Counted from the stretch's first letter, positions 1 through 8,977 are shown. The stretch is 64,000 bases of DNA from Bacteroidota bacterium (GCA_023423715.1 JAFAFC010000002.1:1-64000); one strand, 5' to 3'. Notes: generated by a model not told the origin, from the sequence alone. Numbers and translations are program-made.

Positions 1-7
1 GTGTGAG

Positions 8-90
8 TGCCTGCGACTGGACTCGAACCAGCACATCCATAGGAAACCACCCCCTCAAGATGGCGTGTCTACCAATTTCACCACACAGGC
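8..90 (-). tRNA. tRNA-Leu (anticodon GAG)
   Basis: Read on the minus strand this folds as a class II tRNA. It has a 7-bp acceptor stem (GCCUGUG with CGCAGGC), discriminator A, an anticodon stem CCAUC/GGUGG around loop UUGAGGG (anticodon GAG), a variable region longer than in class I tRNAs, and the T loop UUCGAGU. The D loop resembles that of E. coli tRNA-Leu(GAG). No CCA is encoded. It follows tRNA-Lys on the same strand with a 37-nt spacer, so both probably come from one precursor. Confidence 0.93.
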
Positions 91-127
91 GAGAAAAAAT
101 TCAAAATAAAGAACGTTTTTCTAAAAG

Positions 128-200
128 TGACCCGGCTGGGATTCGAACCCAGGACCCATACATTAAAAGTGTATTGCTCTACCAGCTGAGCTACCGAGTC
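128..200 (-). tRNA. tRNA-Lys (anticodon UUU)
   Basis: The minus strand gives a class I cloverleaf. The acceptor stem is GACUCGG with CCGGGUC, the discriminator is A, the D arm is AGCUCAGCUGGUAGAGC, the anticodon loop is CUUUUAA (anticodon UUU) on stem AUACA/UGUAU, and the T loop is UUCGAAU. CCA is not encoded. It is the first gene of a two-tRNA unit with tRNA-Leu. Confidence 0.95.
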
Positions 201-241
201 GGCCACTGTATCACGAGGTTTCCCCCGTTTCAAAAGTGGTG

Positions 242-270
242 CAAAGATATGTCTTTTTTTTGAATCTCAA
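242..270 (-). promoter_or_regulatory. Bacteroidota-type promoter of the tRNA-Lys/tRNA-Leu unit
   Basis: On the minus strand a TTG (268-270), an 18-nt spacer and TATCTTTG (242-249) match the known Bacteroidetes consensus TTG-N17-23-TAnnTTTG. It lies about 40 nt before the mature 5' end of tRNA-Lys. Confidence 0.75.
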
Positions 271-302
271 AATTTTTTATCACATTTGTGCAAAATAAAA
301 TT

Positions 303-830
303 ATGATTATTTCTCTAGCAGGATACATGGGTAGCGGCAAATCTCACATTGCCAAATTATTAAGCGAAAAAATAAATTTTGAACTTATTGACTTAGACAA
401 GGAAATAATTTTGAAAAACAAATCCAGTATCGCAGAAATCTTCGAAAAGAAAGGTGAAATCTACTTTAGAAAGCTAGAAAGAGAAACTTTAGAAGAGATT
501 CTAGCAACACGAGAAAATAGCATTCTAAGTTTGGGCGGTGGAACTCCTGTATATTACAATAACATTGAAGTTATTAACAATCGATCGGAAAGTATTTATT
601 TAAGGGCAAATATTCCCACTTTAGTCCAACGCTTGGCTCCTAACAAGGCAAAACGTCCGTTGATTGCTAAATTAGAAGACGATGCGCTCCCTGAGTTTAT
701 TGCAAAACATCTATTCGAGCGCACGCCGTATTATTCTAAATGCAAATACACTGTATCAACCGACAACAAAGAGCCAGAAGAAGTGATTGCAGAAATTATT
801 CAGATTCTTGATCTTCCTCAAGCGAAGTAA
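303..830 (+). CDS. aroK: Shikimate kinase
   Basis: It phosphorylates shikimate to shikimate-3-phosphate using ATP, in the cytosol, as the fifth step of the chorismate pathway. The 175-aa product has the family's usual length. Visible are the Walker A loop GYMGSGKS (residues 7-14), the acidic D30/D32 region, R56 and R60, and the GGG turn (78-80) that contacts shikimate. I use the ATG at 303. A GTG at 288 in the same frame would add five residues before the conserved first strand and lies against a promoter-like CACATTTG. Its 3' end overlaps the convergent S4-domain gene by 35 bp. aroE, another gene of the same pathway, is near 48 kb. Confidence 0.93.
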   Translation: MIISLAGYMGSGKSHIAKLLSEKINFELIDLDKEIILKNKSSIAEIFEKKGEIYFRKLERETLEEILATRENSILSLGGGTPVYYNNIEVINNRSESIYLRANIPTLVQRLAPNKAKRPLIAKLEDDALPEFIAKHLFERTPYYSKCKYTVSTDNKEPEEVIAEIIQILDLPQAK

Positions 831-1236
831 AGAATGTATCCCAATCTTCTTCGCTAAAGCTGATCATGGCATCATCTTCCATATAATCGGAAATCTCCCG
901 ACGGTCTTTCTTCGTTGGGCGACCTTCACCTTTGGCACGGTAATAATTCTGCTGCATTCGTTTCAGCTTGAGGATTTCGTATTGTTCTTTTTCGGTTCTG
1001 TCTTCAATAAGATCCGGAACCAACTTCGCCCCTACCCGACTTTTTGGAATATCTTTTACTTTAATTCGAAAATCAATTTGATTCTTCCGAATCTTTATTA
1101 AATCTCCAATTTTTACTTCACGAGAACTTTTAACTTGCTGATCTCCAATTGTCACTTTGTTTTTTTTAATCTCATCGGCAGCGATACTTCGTGTTTTATA
1201 AACCCGAACACTCCATAAAAATTTATCTATTCTCAT
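796..1236 (-). CDS. S4-domain RNA-binding protein, Hsp15 (HslR) family
   Basis: A 146-aa basic protein with an N-terminal S4 domain (about residues 1-65: MRIDKFLWSVRVYKTRS, then the KSSREVKIGD turn). This is the RNA-binding module of the Hsp15 family, whose E. coli member binds stalled 50S subunits carrying nascent peptidyl-tRNA. The C-terminal part is basic with an acidic tail. It is transcribed divergently from the lipoprotein gene across a 40-bp gap and converges on aroK with a 35-bp overlap. The ribosome-rescue role here is inferred from the family. Confidence 0.85.
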   Translation of the reverse strand: MRIDKFLWSVRVYKTRSIAADEIKKNKVTIGDQQVKSSREVKIGDLIKIRKNQIDFRIKVKDIPKSRVGAKLVPDLIEDRTEKEQYEILKLKRMQQNYYRAKGEGRPTKKDRREISDYMEDDAMISFSEEDWDTFFTSLEEDQESE

Positions 1237-1246
1237 ATTTTTTGTC

Positions 1247-1254
1247 TACTTTTG
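1247..1254 (+). promoter_or_regulatory. -7 box TACTTTTG for the lipoprotein gene
   Basis: It matches TAnnTTTG and lies 22 nt before the ATG at 1277. I see no clear TTG at the -33 position. It faces the minus-strand box at 1260-1267 within a 40-bp divergent gap. Confidence 0.5.
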
Positions 1255-1259
1255 TGCTT

Positions 1260-1267
1260 CAAAAATA
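1260..1267 (-). promoter_or_regulatory. -7 box TATTTTTG for the S4-domain gene
   Basis: The reverse complement reads TATTTTTG, matching TAnnTTTG, 23 nt before the start codon at 1236. Transcription from this box would run across the opposing box at 1247-1254, so the two promoters overlap face to face. Confidence 0.5.
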
Positions 1268-1276
1268 CTTAATTTC

Positions 1277-2020
1277 ATGAAAAAAGCATGGATATGCCTA
1301 CTTACAATCGGTATTGCGTTACATTCTTGTAAGGAAGATGACACTAATGATATTGAAATAATCGAGGAACCTAGCAATATTGCAGATCAAAATGCAAATG
1401 ACGATAAGGCTATTGCTAAATATTTGGATGATCATTATCTTGATACACAAGGGGTGATTAAAGCATTTAGTAGCACCGATGCAGCTGATGATAATTACAC
1501 CAAGCTTTCTGCAATGGATAAAACCACTTTGGAAAACGGTGTTGTGATTATTAAAAGAGCTGGTGCACAGCCAGATGCTGCGACAGCAACTACAATTGGA
1601 GCTACAGATATCCTACGTTTTATGTCAAAAAGTTCAACATTTCTTTCGAAAGTTGAAAAAGACAATTCGGTAACCTACGCTTCTGAATATAGTTTTAGAA
1701 ATACGATTGATGGATCTGGAGTTCCAGAAATTGATCCGTATTATTATTATGTGAAGAAAGATGTAATGGAAAAGGCAACAGTTGAAGACGCTAAAAAAAG
1801 AAGCTACTACGAAATTGAAGGTTTACAACAAGGTTTGCAAGCTTTCAAAAGCTTTAATATAAGTGATTCCAGCAACTTTAATTTGCAAGGTGTAATCATT
1901 GTTCCATCAAGAGCCGCTTACGCGAGAGACACACATTATACCTCAACATTTAGAAACAGAAGTTTTGTATTTAACTTCCAAGTGTATAAATCGACTGCTA
2001 GACCAGCGTCACAAGAATAA
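1277..2020 (+). CDS. Lipoprotein with a diverged FKBP-type prolyl-isomerase-like domain
   Basis: A 247-aa protein with a lipoprotein signal (MKKAWICLLTIGIALHSC, modified Cys18), an acidic linker, and a C-terminal half resembling FKBP-type peptidyl-prolyl isomerases. The stretch EGLQQGLQAFKSF (near residue 182) is followed by GVIIVPSRAAYAR and a final hydrophobic strand. These correspond to the family's 'GW..GL..M..G', 'IPS..AYG' and 'L.F.VEL' motifs. Several canonical active-site aromatics are not recognisable, so isomerase activity is uncertain. Similar FKBP-like lipoproteins, such as GldI of gliding flavobacteria, are known. It is followed by a strong bidirectional terminator. Confidence 0.55.
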   Translation: MKKAWICLLTIGIALHSCKEDDTNDIEIIEEPSNIADQNANDDKAIAKYLDDHYLDTQGVIKAFSSTDAADDNYTKLSAMDKTTLENGVVIIKRAGAQPDAATATTIGATDILRFMSKSSTFLSKVEKDNSVTYASEYSFRNTIDGSGVPEIDPYYYYVKKDVMEKATVEDAKKRSYYEIEGLQQGLQAFKSFNISDSSNFNLQGVIIVPSRAAYARDTHYTSTFRNRSFVFNFQVYKSTARPASQE

Positions 2021-2042
2021 GAATTTAGAAAAATTCGACGTA

Positions 2043-2075
2043 AAAAAAGGTTCCAATAAATTGGAACCTTTTTTA
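2043..2075. terminator. Bidirectional intrinsic terminator
   Basis: The stem AAAAAAGGTTCCAA / TTGGAACCTTTTTT with loop TAAA sits between convergent genes (stops at 2020 and 2094). A-rich and T-rich flanks allow it to work in both directions. Confidence 0.85.
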
Positions 2076-2093
2076 GTATCATTACGTGAAAAA

Positions 2094-3602
2094 TTAATTC
2101 TTCACATTCTTTAAAATATCTGGGAAGTATTGATCTGCTAGATGCTCAAACTCGTCTCCACGCATAAATAATGACGCGTCCACTTCGGAATACGAGTTCT
2201 TACCAGCGGCACCAATCAGTTCATTACACATACGAAGTGTATTTTTATGGAAATGGTACACACGCTCACTTTTATCTGTCACATCAAGACCTTTAATTAA
2301 CATCTTATTTTGAGTTGCAACCCCAGCAGGACATTCATTCGTATTACAACGTAATGCTTGAATACATCCTAACGAGAACATAAATCCTCTCGCATTGTTA
2401 CACAAATCTGCGCCCATCGCGATTGCTCTTAGAATATCAAGAGACGTTAATACTTTTCCACTCGCAATCACTCTAATTTTATCACGAACTTGGAAATTTT
2501 TCAGAGTTCTATTCACAAAAATCAAAGCAGGCTCTAAAGGCATACCAACACCGTCTGAAAATTCTGGCGGAGCAGCTCCTGTTCCACCTTCAGCACCATC
2601 GACTGTAATGAAATCTGGGAAAATTTTCAGAATATTCATTTGAGCACAGATATCTTCAAACTCCTTTGTATCACCAATACAAATTTTGAAACCAATTGGT
2701 TTCCCACCCGACAATTCTCTTAATTGTTGAACAAATTTCAATAAACCAGCTGCGTCAGAAAAAGCAGTATGTGATGGTGGCGAAATAATTGTCATCCCAG
2801 GCTGTACGTGTCTAATTGCAGCAATCTCCGGTGTATTTTTCACTCCAGGTAAAACCCCACCATGACCAGGTTTTGCACCTTGAGAAAGTTTAATTTCAAC
2901 CATCTTCACTGTTGGCAACGCCGAATTTTTAGCAAATAAATCGGGGGAGAATTTCCCTTGATCATCACGACATCCGAAATATCCTGTTCCTACCTGCCAA
3001 ACCAAATCTCCACCAGCAGAAAGGTGATATGGAGAAATCCCTCCTTCTCCCGTATTGTGATAAAAGTTTCCTTTTTTAGCCCCTCTATTTAAAGCTGTTT
3101 GTGCACGATCACTTAACGAACCGAAACTCATAGCCGAAATATTAAACAAAGACGCATTATATGGATGTGTACATTGGTGATTCCCAACCACAACTCTAGG
3201 CAGCTCTTCTACAGGTGATTTTGCATAAATAGAATGCTTAATTCCTTCGTATTTTCTGTGATTTAATTCTAATTGCGTTCCGAACGCTACTGTATCACTG
3301 ATATTTTTTGATCTACGATACGCTGCAGATCTTTGATTTCTTGGAAAAGGTTTCCCATCGGTTTCTCTTTCGATAAAATACTGCTGCATTTCTGGAGAAA
3401 TCATCTCAAAGAAATACCGAAAATACCCTAAAACAGGGAAATTACTAAGAATTGCATGTTTCTTCTGAAACACATTCTGAACGCCCACAGCGTAAATAAT
3501 TGTAAAAATTGCTGGGACCCAATACGTGGAGCTTGTAAAATAGCCGATTGCCCAACTTGCAACGACAACAATAGCACCAAAAAGCAAAAATTGTTTTCTC
3601 AT
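2094..3602 (-). CDS. FMN-binding glutamate-synthase-like protein (GltB central-domain family)
   Basis: A 502-aa protein with two N-terminal membrane-spanning segments (about residues 5-45) followed by the FMN/ferredoxin-type glutamate-synthase domain. Visible are NISAMSFGSLS, the GEGGIS and GAKPGHGG loops that bind flavin, VDGAEGGTG, and a cysteine cluster (CIQALRCNTNECPAGVATQ) corresponding to the iron-sulphur ligands. True glutamate synthase also needs an amidotransferase domain or subunit, which is absent here. The substrate of this membrane-anchored, stand-alone family is not known to me. A TATCTTTG box lies upstream (3626-3633). Confidence 0.82.
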   Translation of the reverse strand: MRKQFLLFGAIVVVASWAIGYFTSSTYWVPAIFTIIYAVGVQNVFQKKHAILSNFPVLGYFRYFFEMISPEMQQYFIERETDGKPFPRNQRSAAYRRSKNISDTVAFGTQLELNHRKYEGIKHSIYAKSPVEELPRVVVGNHQCTHPYNASLFNISAMSFGSLSDRAQTALNRGAKKGNFYHNTGEGGISPYHLSAGGDLVWQVGTGYFGCRDDQGKFSPDLFAKNSALPTVKMVEIKLSQGAKPGHGGVLPGVKNTPEIAAIRHVQPGMTIISPPSHTAFSDAAGLLKFVQQLRELSGGKPIGFKICIGDTKEFEDICAQMNILKIFPDFITVDGAEGGTGAAPPEFSDGVGMPLEPALIFVNRTLKNFQVRDKIRVIASGKVLTSLDILRAIAMGADLCNNARGFMFSLGCIQALRCNTNECPAGVATQNKMLIKGLDVTDKSERVYHFHKNTLRMCNELIGAAGKNSYSEVDASLFMRGDEFEHLADQYFPDILKNVKN

Positions 3603-3625
3603 AAAAAAGTATTAACCTTCCTGAC

Positions 3626-3633
3626 CAAAGATA
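3626..3633 (-). promoter_or_regulatory. -7 box TATCTTTG for the glutamate-synthase-like gene
   Basis: The reverse complement is TATCTTTG, 23 nt before the start codon at 3602. A TTG lies 16 nt further upstream, slightly closer than usual. Confidence 0.5.
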
Positions 3634-3676
3634 GGAAATTCACATTGAACAATAAAAGTTTTAAAAAATTGTCTAA

Positions 3677-5014
3677 TTAGTTGATGCCTGCAAGAAATGC
3701 AGCAAAAGAGGGCGAGACGGAAACCGTCCCATCGGACTCGATTTTTTTAAGTTCGACCCACTCGATTTCGTTAACAGAATGAACATCATACGGTTTTTGA
3801 ACGCGAACATAGTTCTCCGTAAACCCATACATCATTCCCTCTTTATTTTCATGCTCCCAAAGTACAGGGAATGTTTTCCCTAATTGAGATTCGTAAAATT
3901 CATGTTTTTTCTTCTCGGATAAAATTCGCAACATTTTATTCCGTTTTTTACGTTCAGCAATAGGCACAACGCCTTCCATTTCTACCGCTTCCGTATTGTC
4001 TCTTTCCGAATAGGTGAAGACATGCAAATACGAAATTGGTAAGCTATTCAAATACGAATAGGTTTCTAAAAAAAGCTCTTCCGTTTCACCTGGAAAACCA
4101 ACAATAACATCAACACCAATAGCTGCATCGGGCATTACATCCTTGATTTTCGCAATACGATTGGAATACAATTGCGTTAAATATCGACGCTTCATCTTCT
4201 TCAGCAAATCATCAGAACCACTTTGTAATGGAATATGAAAATGCGGAACAAAACTTTCACTTTTTGACACCAATTCAATCGCTTCATCTTTCAACAAATT
4301 CGGTTCAATTGATGAAATTCGAATTCGTTCGATTCCGTTAACTGTATTTAGTTCTGAAATTAAATCTAAGAAAGTATGTTCGTGACGTTTGTTTCCAAAT
4401 TCACCTTTTCCATAATCACCAATATTAACTCCCGTAAGAACGATTTCTTTAATACCTTTTTCTGAAATTTCTTTGGCATTTTTCAATACATTTGAAATTG
4501 TATCCGAACGAGAAATCCCTCTAGCTAAAGGAATTGTGCAATACGTACATTTATAATCGCAACCGTCTTGAACCTTTAAAAAAGCCCTTGTACGGTCACC
4601 AAATGAATAACTTCCAATAAAAGAATCCGCCTCTTCAATTTCGCAAGAATGAACAACACCTTCATCCGATTTTTGCAAATCTTCAAGGTAACGTAACACA
4701 TTAAACTTTTCCTTGGCACCAAGAACCAAATCAACTCCAGGAATCGAAGCGATTTCTTCAGGTTTCAATTGTGCATAGCAACCCACCACGACCACCAAAC
4801 CATCAGGATTCGCTTTCATCGCGCGTTTTACATGCAATTTACATTCACGATCCGCATTTTCAGTCACCGAACATGTGTTAATTACATACACATTTGCCGA
4901 TTGATCAAAATCCACACGATCATATCCTGCCGAAGTTAGTTCTCGGGCAATAGTGGATGTTTCTGCAAAGTTTAATTTGCATCCAAGTGTGTGATATGCT
5001 GCTTTTTTGGTCAT
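3677..5014 (-). CDS. mtaB: tRNA t6A37 methylthiotransferase MtaB
   Basis: A radical-SAM enzyme that adds a methylthio group to t6A37 of tRNAs reading ANN codons. The 445-aa product has all three parts of the family. The N-terminal UPF0004 domain carries cluster cysteines C12, C48 and C79. The radical-SAM motif CDYKCTYC has C152, C156 and C159. A C-terminal TRAM-like segment ends near the last residues. I start at the ATG at 5014 because MTKKAAYHTLGCKLNFAET is the conserved beginning; the open frame extends 12 codons further without family similarity. It is separated from recO by 59 bp on the same strand and could be co-transcribed with it. Confidence 0.92.
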   Translation of the reverse strand: MTKKAAYHTLGCKLNFAETSTIARELTSAGYDRVDFDQSANVYVINTCSVTENADRECKLHVKRAMKANPDGLVVVVGCYAQLKPEEIASIPGVDLVLGAKEKFNVLRYLEDLQKSDEGVVHSCEIEEADSFIGSYSFGDRTRAFLKVQDGCDYKCTYCTIPLARGISRSDTISNVLKNAKEISEKGIKEIVLTGVNIGDYGKGEFGNKRHEHTFLDLISELNTVNGIERIRISSIEPNLLKDEAIELVSKSESFVPHFHIPLQSGSDDLLKKMKRRYLTQLYSNRIAKIKDVMPDAAIGVDVIVGFPGETEELFLETYSYLNSLPISYLHVFTYSERDNTEAVEMEGVVPIAERKKRNKMLRILSEKKKHEFYESQLGKTFPVLWEHENKEGMMYGFTENYVRVQKPYDVHSVNEIEWVELKKIESDGTVSVSPSFAAFLAGIN

Positions 5015-5073
5015 GAATTCCAACAAAATTTGCGATTGCAAAGTTAGCAAAAAAAATAGTATTTGAACTCTTC

Positions 5074-5766
5074 TTAACCTTCAAAAATCTGTTGCAGAAC
5101 TTCTAACGATTCGGGCGTTTTAAAACCAGGGATATGAAGTTGATAGTAAATAAGTAAAGAATCCATCATCATTTTCCGATTTTGGTTCTTTATTTCAATT
5201 TTGAATGGCTCTTGAGATTGTAAAATATTTTTCCAAATTGTCGAAATTTCTTCAGAAAAATACCGATTATACATTTGATTGACAAAAGCACCTTCCTCAG
5301 GATCAAGAAAAGTATGTTCAGAAAGTAATGGCGAAGCTCCTAAATTCTTTAACATAACAACCAAAAGAATTAGATGACAATGATAATGTTCATTTTCTAG
5401 TTGATGTCGTAGCTCAATAATATTCTCATAAAACCAATTGGAACTTTCTTCGTTTCGTAAAATCGAATTAAATACTTCCGAAATAAAAAAAACAATAGAC
5501 TGAGCTTTAAAATCTGTTGCGACTTGTAATTCTGAAACCAAATCTAACTTGCTAGCGAATTTCAAATTTCCTTTTGAAAAACCTTTACTCGTAACGATTT
5601 GCAACTCATTTAGCAGACTTAAATACGGTTTTTTCTTATTCTTTTTCGCATAAATATTCTTCACGTAAAAAGACTGAAAACCCGCTTCATTGGTAATCAA
5701 ATGCAAAATTGCATCTTGATCTCCATATTTGGTAAGTGAAACTAAAAAACCGGTATACGTATCCAT
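5074..5766 (-). CDS. recO: DNA repair protein RecO
   Basis: RecO helps RecR load RecA onto SSB-coated single-stranded DNA in the RecFOR pathway. The 230-aa product has the N-terminal OB-fold (residues 1-75, beginning MDTYTGFLVSLTKYGDQDAI) and the helical C-terminal part. The four-cysteine zinc finger found in some RecO proteins is absent. Its ATG overlaps the stop codon of porZ (TAATG), so the two are translationally coupled. The recO-porZ pairing is common in Flavobacteriia. Confidence 0.88.
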   Translation of the reverse strand: MDTYTGFLVSLTKYGDQDAILHLITNEAGFQSFYVKNIYAKKNKKKPYLSLLNELQIVTSKGFSKGNLKFASKLDLVSELQVATDFKAQSIVFFISEVFNSILRNEESSNWFYENIIELRHQLENEHYHCHLILLVVMLKNLGASPLLSEHTFLDPEEGAFVNQMYNRYFSEEISTIWKNILQSQEPFKIEIKNQNRKMMMDSLLIYYQLHIPGFKTPESLEVLQQIFEG

Positions 5767-8027
5767 TAATTAACTACTGCAATTTTCGCTGTAGCTTTAT
5801 CCGTTCCATCGGCATTGGTCATTAATACGAAATAAATTCCGGAAGCCACTCGTTTTCCACGATTTGTAAGATCCCATTCGTAAAAACCACCGCGACAAAC
5901 GGCTTGATGAACTAAATTTCCTGCAGCATCTGTAATCCGAATATTCGTTTTTTCTGCCAAACCTTTAATACGAACATTCCCTTTATAATTTGCATAAACA
6001 ACAGGATTCGGATATACTAAAACGTCACCAAAATTACTAGAAACATTTGCCACATCACCTTGATAGACTACAATTCCGTCTAGAGTAACAAAATAAACTT
6101 TACCCGTTTTTTCATCCACTTTGACATCTGTCACATTATTTGTTGGCAATGGCGAATTTTCTTTCGTAAAATGATTAATCGTTCTTTCACCATTCGAACT
6201 TAAATAAAAAACACCACCATTATCAATAGAAACCCATTTTTGGTTTCCAGAATCAACTTCAATTTGAAGTATATTAGAGTCTCTAAACAATTCTTCGCCA
6301 ATTCCATTTTCTTCGATAATAATAGGATCAACTTGCGGATTTGGCTCCGAGATAGATGTAACCGCATTATGTAAAACCCTTAACCCCGTATCACCACCAA
6401 TCCAAAGATCTCCAGATTGATCCAGATCCGCACTAATGCTTCCCGACCCGTTCGCAGGCAAACCATTGTTTCCAGAAATTTCATAAACTTTATCATCATT
6501 CAAATTAAGTGGAGAGTTCATTGGATCAATAGCCATGAAGTAATTTCTTCTTGGACTAGGAAGCCAAATAATACCTTCTTTGACAAAAGGTTTTTGAGCT
6601 CCATTTGCACCAATTTGCTTTTGATTAAATACTTGAAGAGCTCTATCAAAGGAATACAAAAAAGTACTATTTACTCCTGGGTTTTTCTCGTCCATTTGAG
6701 AAGTCCCGTACAGATTTCCAAGCTCATCATATTCTAGACCTACAGCCCACGTTCGACGACCAATATTATGTAATTTTACAAATTCAAAATCGTTTGTTGT
6801 AGAGTTGTATTTAAATTGTAAAAAACCATTATTAACATCACCTCCACCATTATAAACAGCAACAAACGTTTCTTCCAAATCCACCGGGTTTGAAACCGCA
6901 TCTAAAATATTGTATCGTGAACTATTATTCTTAAAAAATGATGGAAAAATCCATTCTGAACCATTAAAATAATAAAATCCTCTATTAGGAGCAAAAAAAA
7001 GTGGCGAATTATAACGACCTGTTCTTGCTCCAGTAGAAACAAGAATCTTATCTTTAACTAGAGAGATTTTATAAGATGTATTAAAATACGGACCACTAGG
7101 TTTAAACTTTTGATCTGACTCGTTTAAAAGTCCCTCAAATTTTGATCCTAAAAACAATTGAGAATTGGAAAACCATCCTGTATTTAATTCTTCAGAACTT
7201 GATTTCACTTTAACCTGTGTTCCTGAAGCATTAAAAACTGAAACCGACGTGCTTGTTGCAACCAGAGTTTCGTCATTTTTAATAACTAAATCTTTTATTG
7301 ATGTAAATGTTTGCGGAATTGGTGAAAACAAATTTCCATCACCAACAAAAACTTGAGTTGCAGAAGTATATCCAATCTTTGTAGATGATGCTGAAATATT
7401 TGAAAAAGTTCCTGTTGCATTCTGTGTCCACGTTGAATTTATTGGAAAACTCACATTAATATCGTGTGATTTCAACCCTGAATTGGTAACCGCAAAAACT
7501 TTGTTATTGAAAATAACAGCTTCTTTAGCTGCGTCATAAGAACCGGAAGCTCCAAAAAACGCCGTATCTCCAAATTCTTTCTTATCTAATCGGAATAACG
7601 AAACCCCATAGCCAACAGAAATCACTGCTAAATTTCCAGAAATTGAAATATGATTAATACGCTTAGAACCCGTATATCCGGTAGCTAAAGGAATATCGAC
7701 AACAAAAGTAATTCCATCAGGGGAAATCACATCCATCGTTCCATTTTCATATCCAACTAGTCCAATCTTTGTTTCAGGATTATAGTCAAAAGCTGAAATT
7801 TTCACTTCGTGAAGCCCATTCGCCTTGGAAAGCTTTGAAATTTCACCTGTTGCAGGTGTATAATAAAAAATTCCGTTTTCTGTTGCTGCAATGAGTTTTC
7901 CTTGATCTTCACGAATCTGAAGAACATTGTTATAGGAAAACAAATCTGACCAACGATTGGAAGAAATCTTTTGGGCTGAAATGCCAAAAGCAGCCATAAT
8001 AAAAGCAAACAGATAAATTCTTTTCAT
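5766..8027 (-). CDS. porZ: Type IX secretion system protein PorZ
   Basis: A 753-aa secreted protein with a signal peptide (MKRIYLFAFIMAAFGISAQ) and two beta-propeller-like regions; WSDLFSYNNVLQI opens the characteristic PorZ N-terminal domain. A C-terminal sorting-type module begins VLVYPNPV (about residue 670) and ends in the SGIYFV strand and TAKIAVVN. In Porphyromonas, PorZ belongs to the surface attachment complex that delivers A-LPS to T9SS cargo. The same function here is inferred from the family. It is co-directional with the metallophosphatase gene (3-bp gap) and overlaps recO by one base. Confidence 0.85.
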   Translation of the reverse strand: MKRIYLFAFIMAAFGISAQKISSNRWSDLFSYNNVLQIREDQGKLIAATENGIFYYTPATGEISKLSKANGLHEVKISAFDYNPETKIGLVGYENGTMDVISPDGITFVVDIPLATGYTGSKRINHISISGNLAVISVGYGVSLFRLDKKEFGDTAFFGASGSYDAAKEAVIFNNKVFAVTNSGLKSHDINVSFPINSTWTQNATGTFSNISASSTKIGYTSATQVFVGDGNLFSPIPQTFTSIKDLVIKNDETLVATSTSVSVFNASGTQVKVKSSSEELNTGWFSNSQLFLGSKFEGLLNESDQKFKPSGPYFNTSYKISLVKDKILVSTGARTGRYNSPLFFAPNRGFYYFNGSEWIFPSFFKNNSSRYNILDAVSNPVDLEETFVAVYNGGGDVNNGFLQFKYNSTTNDFEFVKLHNIGRRTWAVGLEYDELGNLYGTSQMDEKNPGVNSTFLYSFDRALQVFNQKQIGANGAQKPFVKEGIIWLPSPRRNYFMAIDPMNSPLNLNDDKVYEISGNNGLPANGSGSISADLDQSGDLWIGGDTGLRVLHNAVTSISEPNPQVDPIIIEENGIGEELFRDSNILQIEVDSGNQKWVSIDNGGVFYLSSNGERTINHFTKENSPLPTNNVTDVKVDEKTGKVYFVTLDGIVVYQGDVANVSSNFGDVLVYPNPVVYANYKGNVRIKGLAEKTNIRITDAAGNLVHQAVCRGGFYEWDLTNRGKRVASGIYFVLMTNADGTDKATAKIAVVN

Positions 8028-8030
8028 AGA

Positions 8031-8969
8031 CTATGCTAAAATCTTTTCATCAATAACGTGATTGTTCCAAGCAATATTTTTGATTTGCTTGTTTTTATCA
8101 AAATAAAAATCAATTCTACCCAAAAGTAAGCCCGCCCAACCAACTTGGTTAATCAAGACATTTTTTCCTTGTCTATTGGTGTACGTCTGAGGTTCTGGTA
8201 AAAATGTATGTGTGTGACCACCCAAAATCAAATCGATATTTTCAGTTTGTGGTGCTAATTTCACATCACAAATTTTATCTTCATCGAATTTATATCCAAG
8301 ATGCGAAAGACAAATAACCAAATCGCATTTCTTCTCATTCTTCAAAAAATTAGAATAGTGTTGAGCTACAGAAACGGGGTCATTATAAACTGTTTCTTGA
8401 TATTCTTTTTTTCCAACTAAACCGTCCAATTCAATTCCGACACCGAAAATTCCAACTCTAATTCCGTCTTTATTAAAAATCTTATACGGCAAGGTTTTAC
8501 CATCTAAAATGGTGTTTTTAAAATCGTAATTCGAACAAATAAAAGGGAATTTCGCATTCGGAAGAACGTTCAAAAAACCTTTCAAACCATTATCGAAATC
8601 ATGATTCCCCATTGTTGAAGCATCATATCCCATCATGGACATCAGTTTAAACTCCAACTCACCACCAAACATGTTGAAATAGGGAGTTCCCTGAAAAATA
8701 TCTCCAGAATCCACTAACAAAACGTTGGATTCTTGTTTTCTGATTTCAGAAATCAAATGGGCACGCCGCGCAAAGCCACCTTGATTTGGGTTTCGTGTAT
8801 ATGACGCATCAAAAGGCTCAATACGACTGTGCTGATCGTTGGTATGTAAAATCGTTAATTTCTTTTCGCTTCCATCCAAAATAAGAGATTTCCCAAACAT
8901 GGTATTCGGAACTAAAGACATTCCCACACCGCCCGCTGCTGCTATTTTTAAAAACTGCTTTCTATCCAT
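8031..8969 (-). CDS. Metallophosphatase of the 5'-nucleotidase family (catalytic half)
   Basis: A 312-aa exported phosphoesterase with a Tat-like N-terminus (DRKQFLKIAAAGG, an RK rather than RR pair). The dinuclear-metal motifs are all visible: HTNDQH (about residue 42), DSGDIFQG, GNHDFD, SHLG and GGHTHTF. It corresponds to the N-terminal catalytic domain of UshA-type 5'-nucleotidases, which hydrolyse extracytoplasmic nucleotides. The C-terminal substrate-binding domain is a separate gene just upstream (8978-9724, 8-bp gap), so the two products probably act together. Confidence 0.88.
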   Translation of the reverse strand: MDRKQFLKIAAAGGVGMSLVPNTMFGKSLILDGSEKKLTILHTNDQHSRIEPFDASYTRNPNQGGFARRAHLISEIRKQESNVLLVDSGDIFQGTPYFNMFGGELEFKLMSMMGYDASTMGNHDFDNGLKGFLNVLPNAKFPFICSNYDFKNTILDGKTLPYKIFNKDGIRVGIFGVGIELDGLVGKKEYQETVYNDPVSVAQHYSNFLKNEKKCDLVICLSHLGYKFDEDKICDVKLAPQTENIDLILGGHTHTFLPEPQTYTNRQGKNVLINQVGWAGLLLGRIDFYFDKNKQIKNIAWNNHVIDEKILA

Positions 8970-8977
8970 TTCTCTGC

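Noticed and set aside
3..263. An 86-codon open frame on the plus strand at the window start
   Set aside because: It runs antisense across the tRNA-Leu and tRNA-Lys genes and has no protein-like features.
787..1101. A plus-strand open frame over the S4-domain gene
   Set aside because: It lies opposite a clear family member in a shadow frame; composition is not protein-like.
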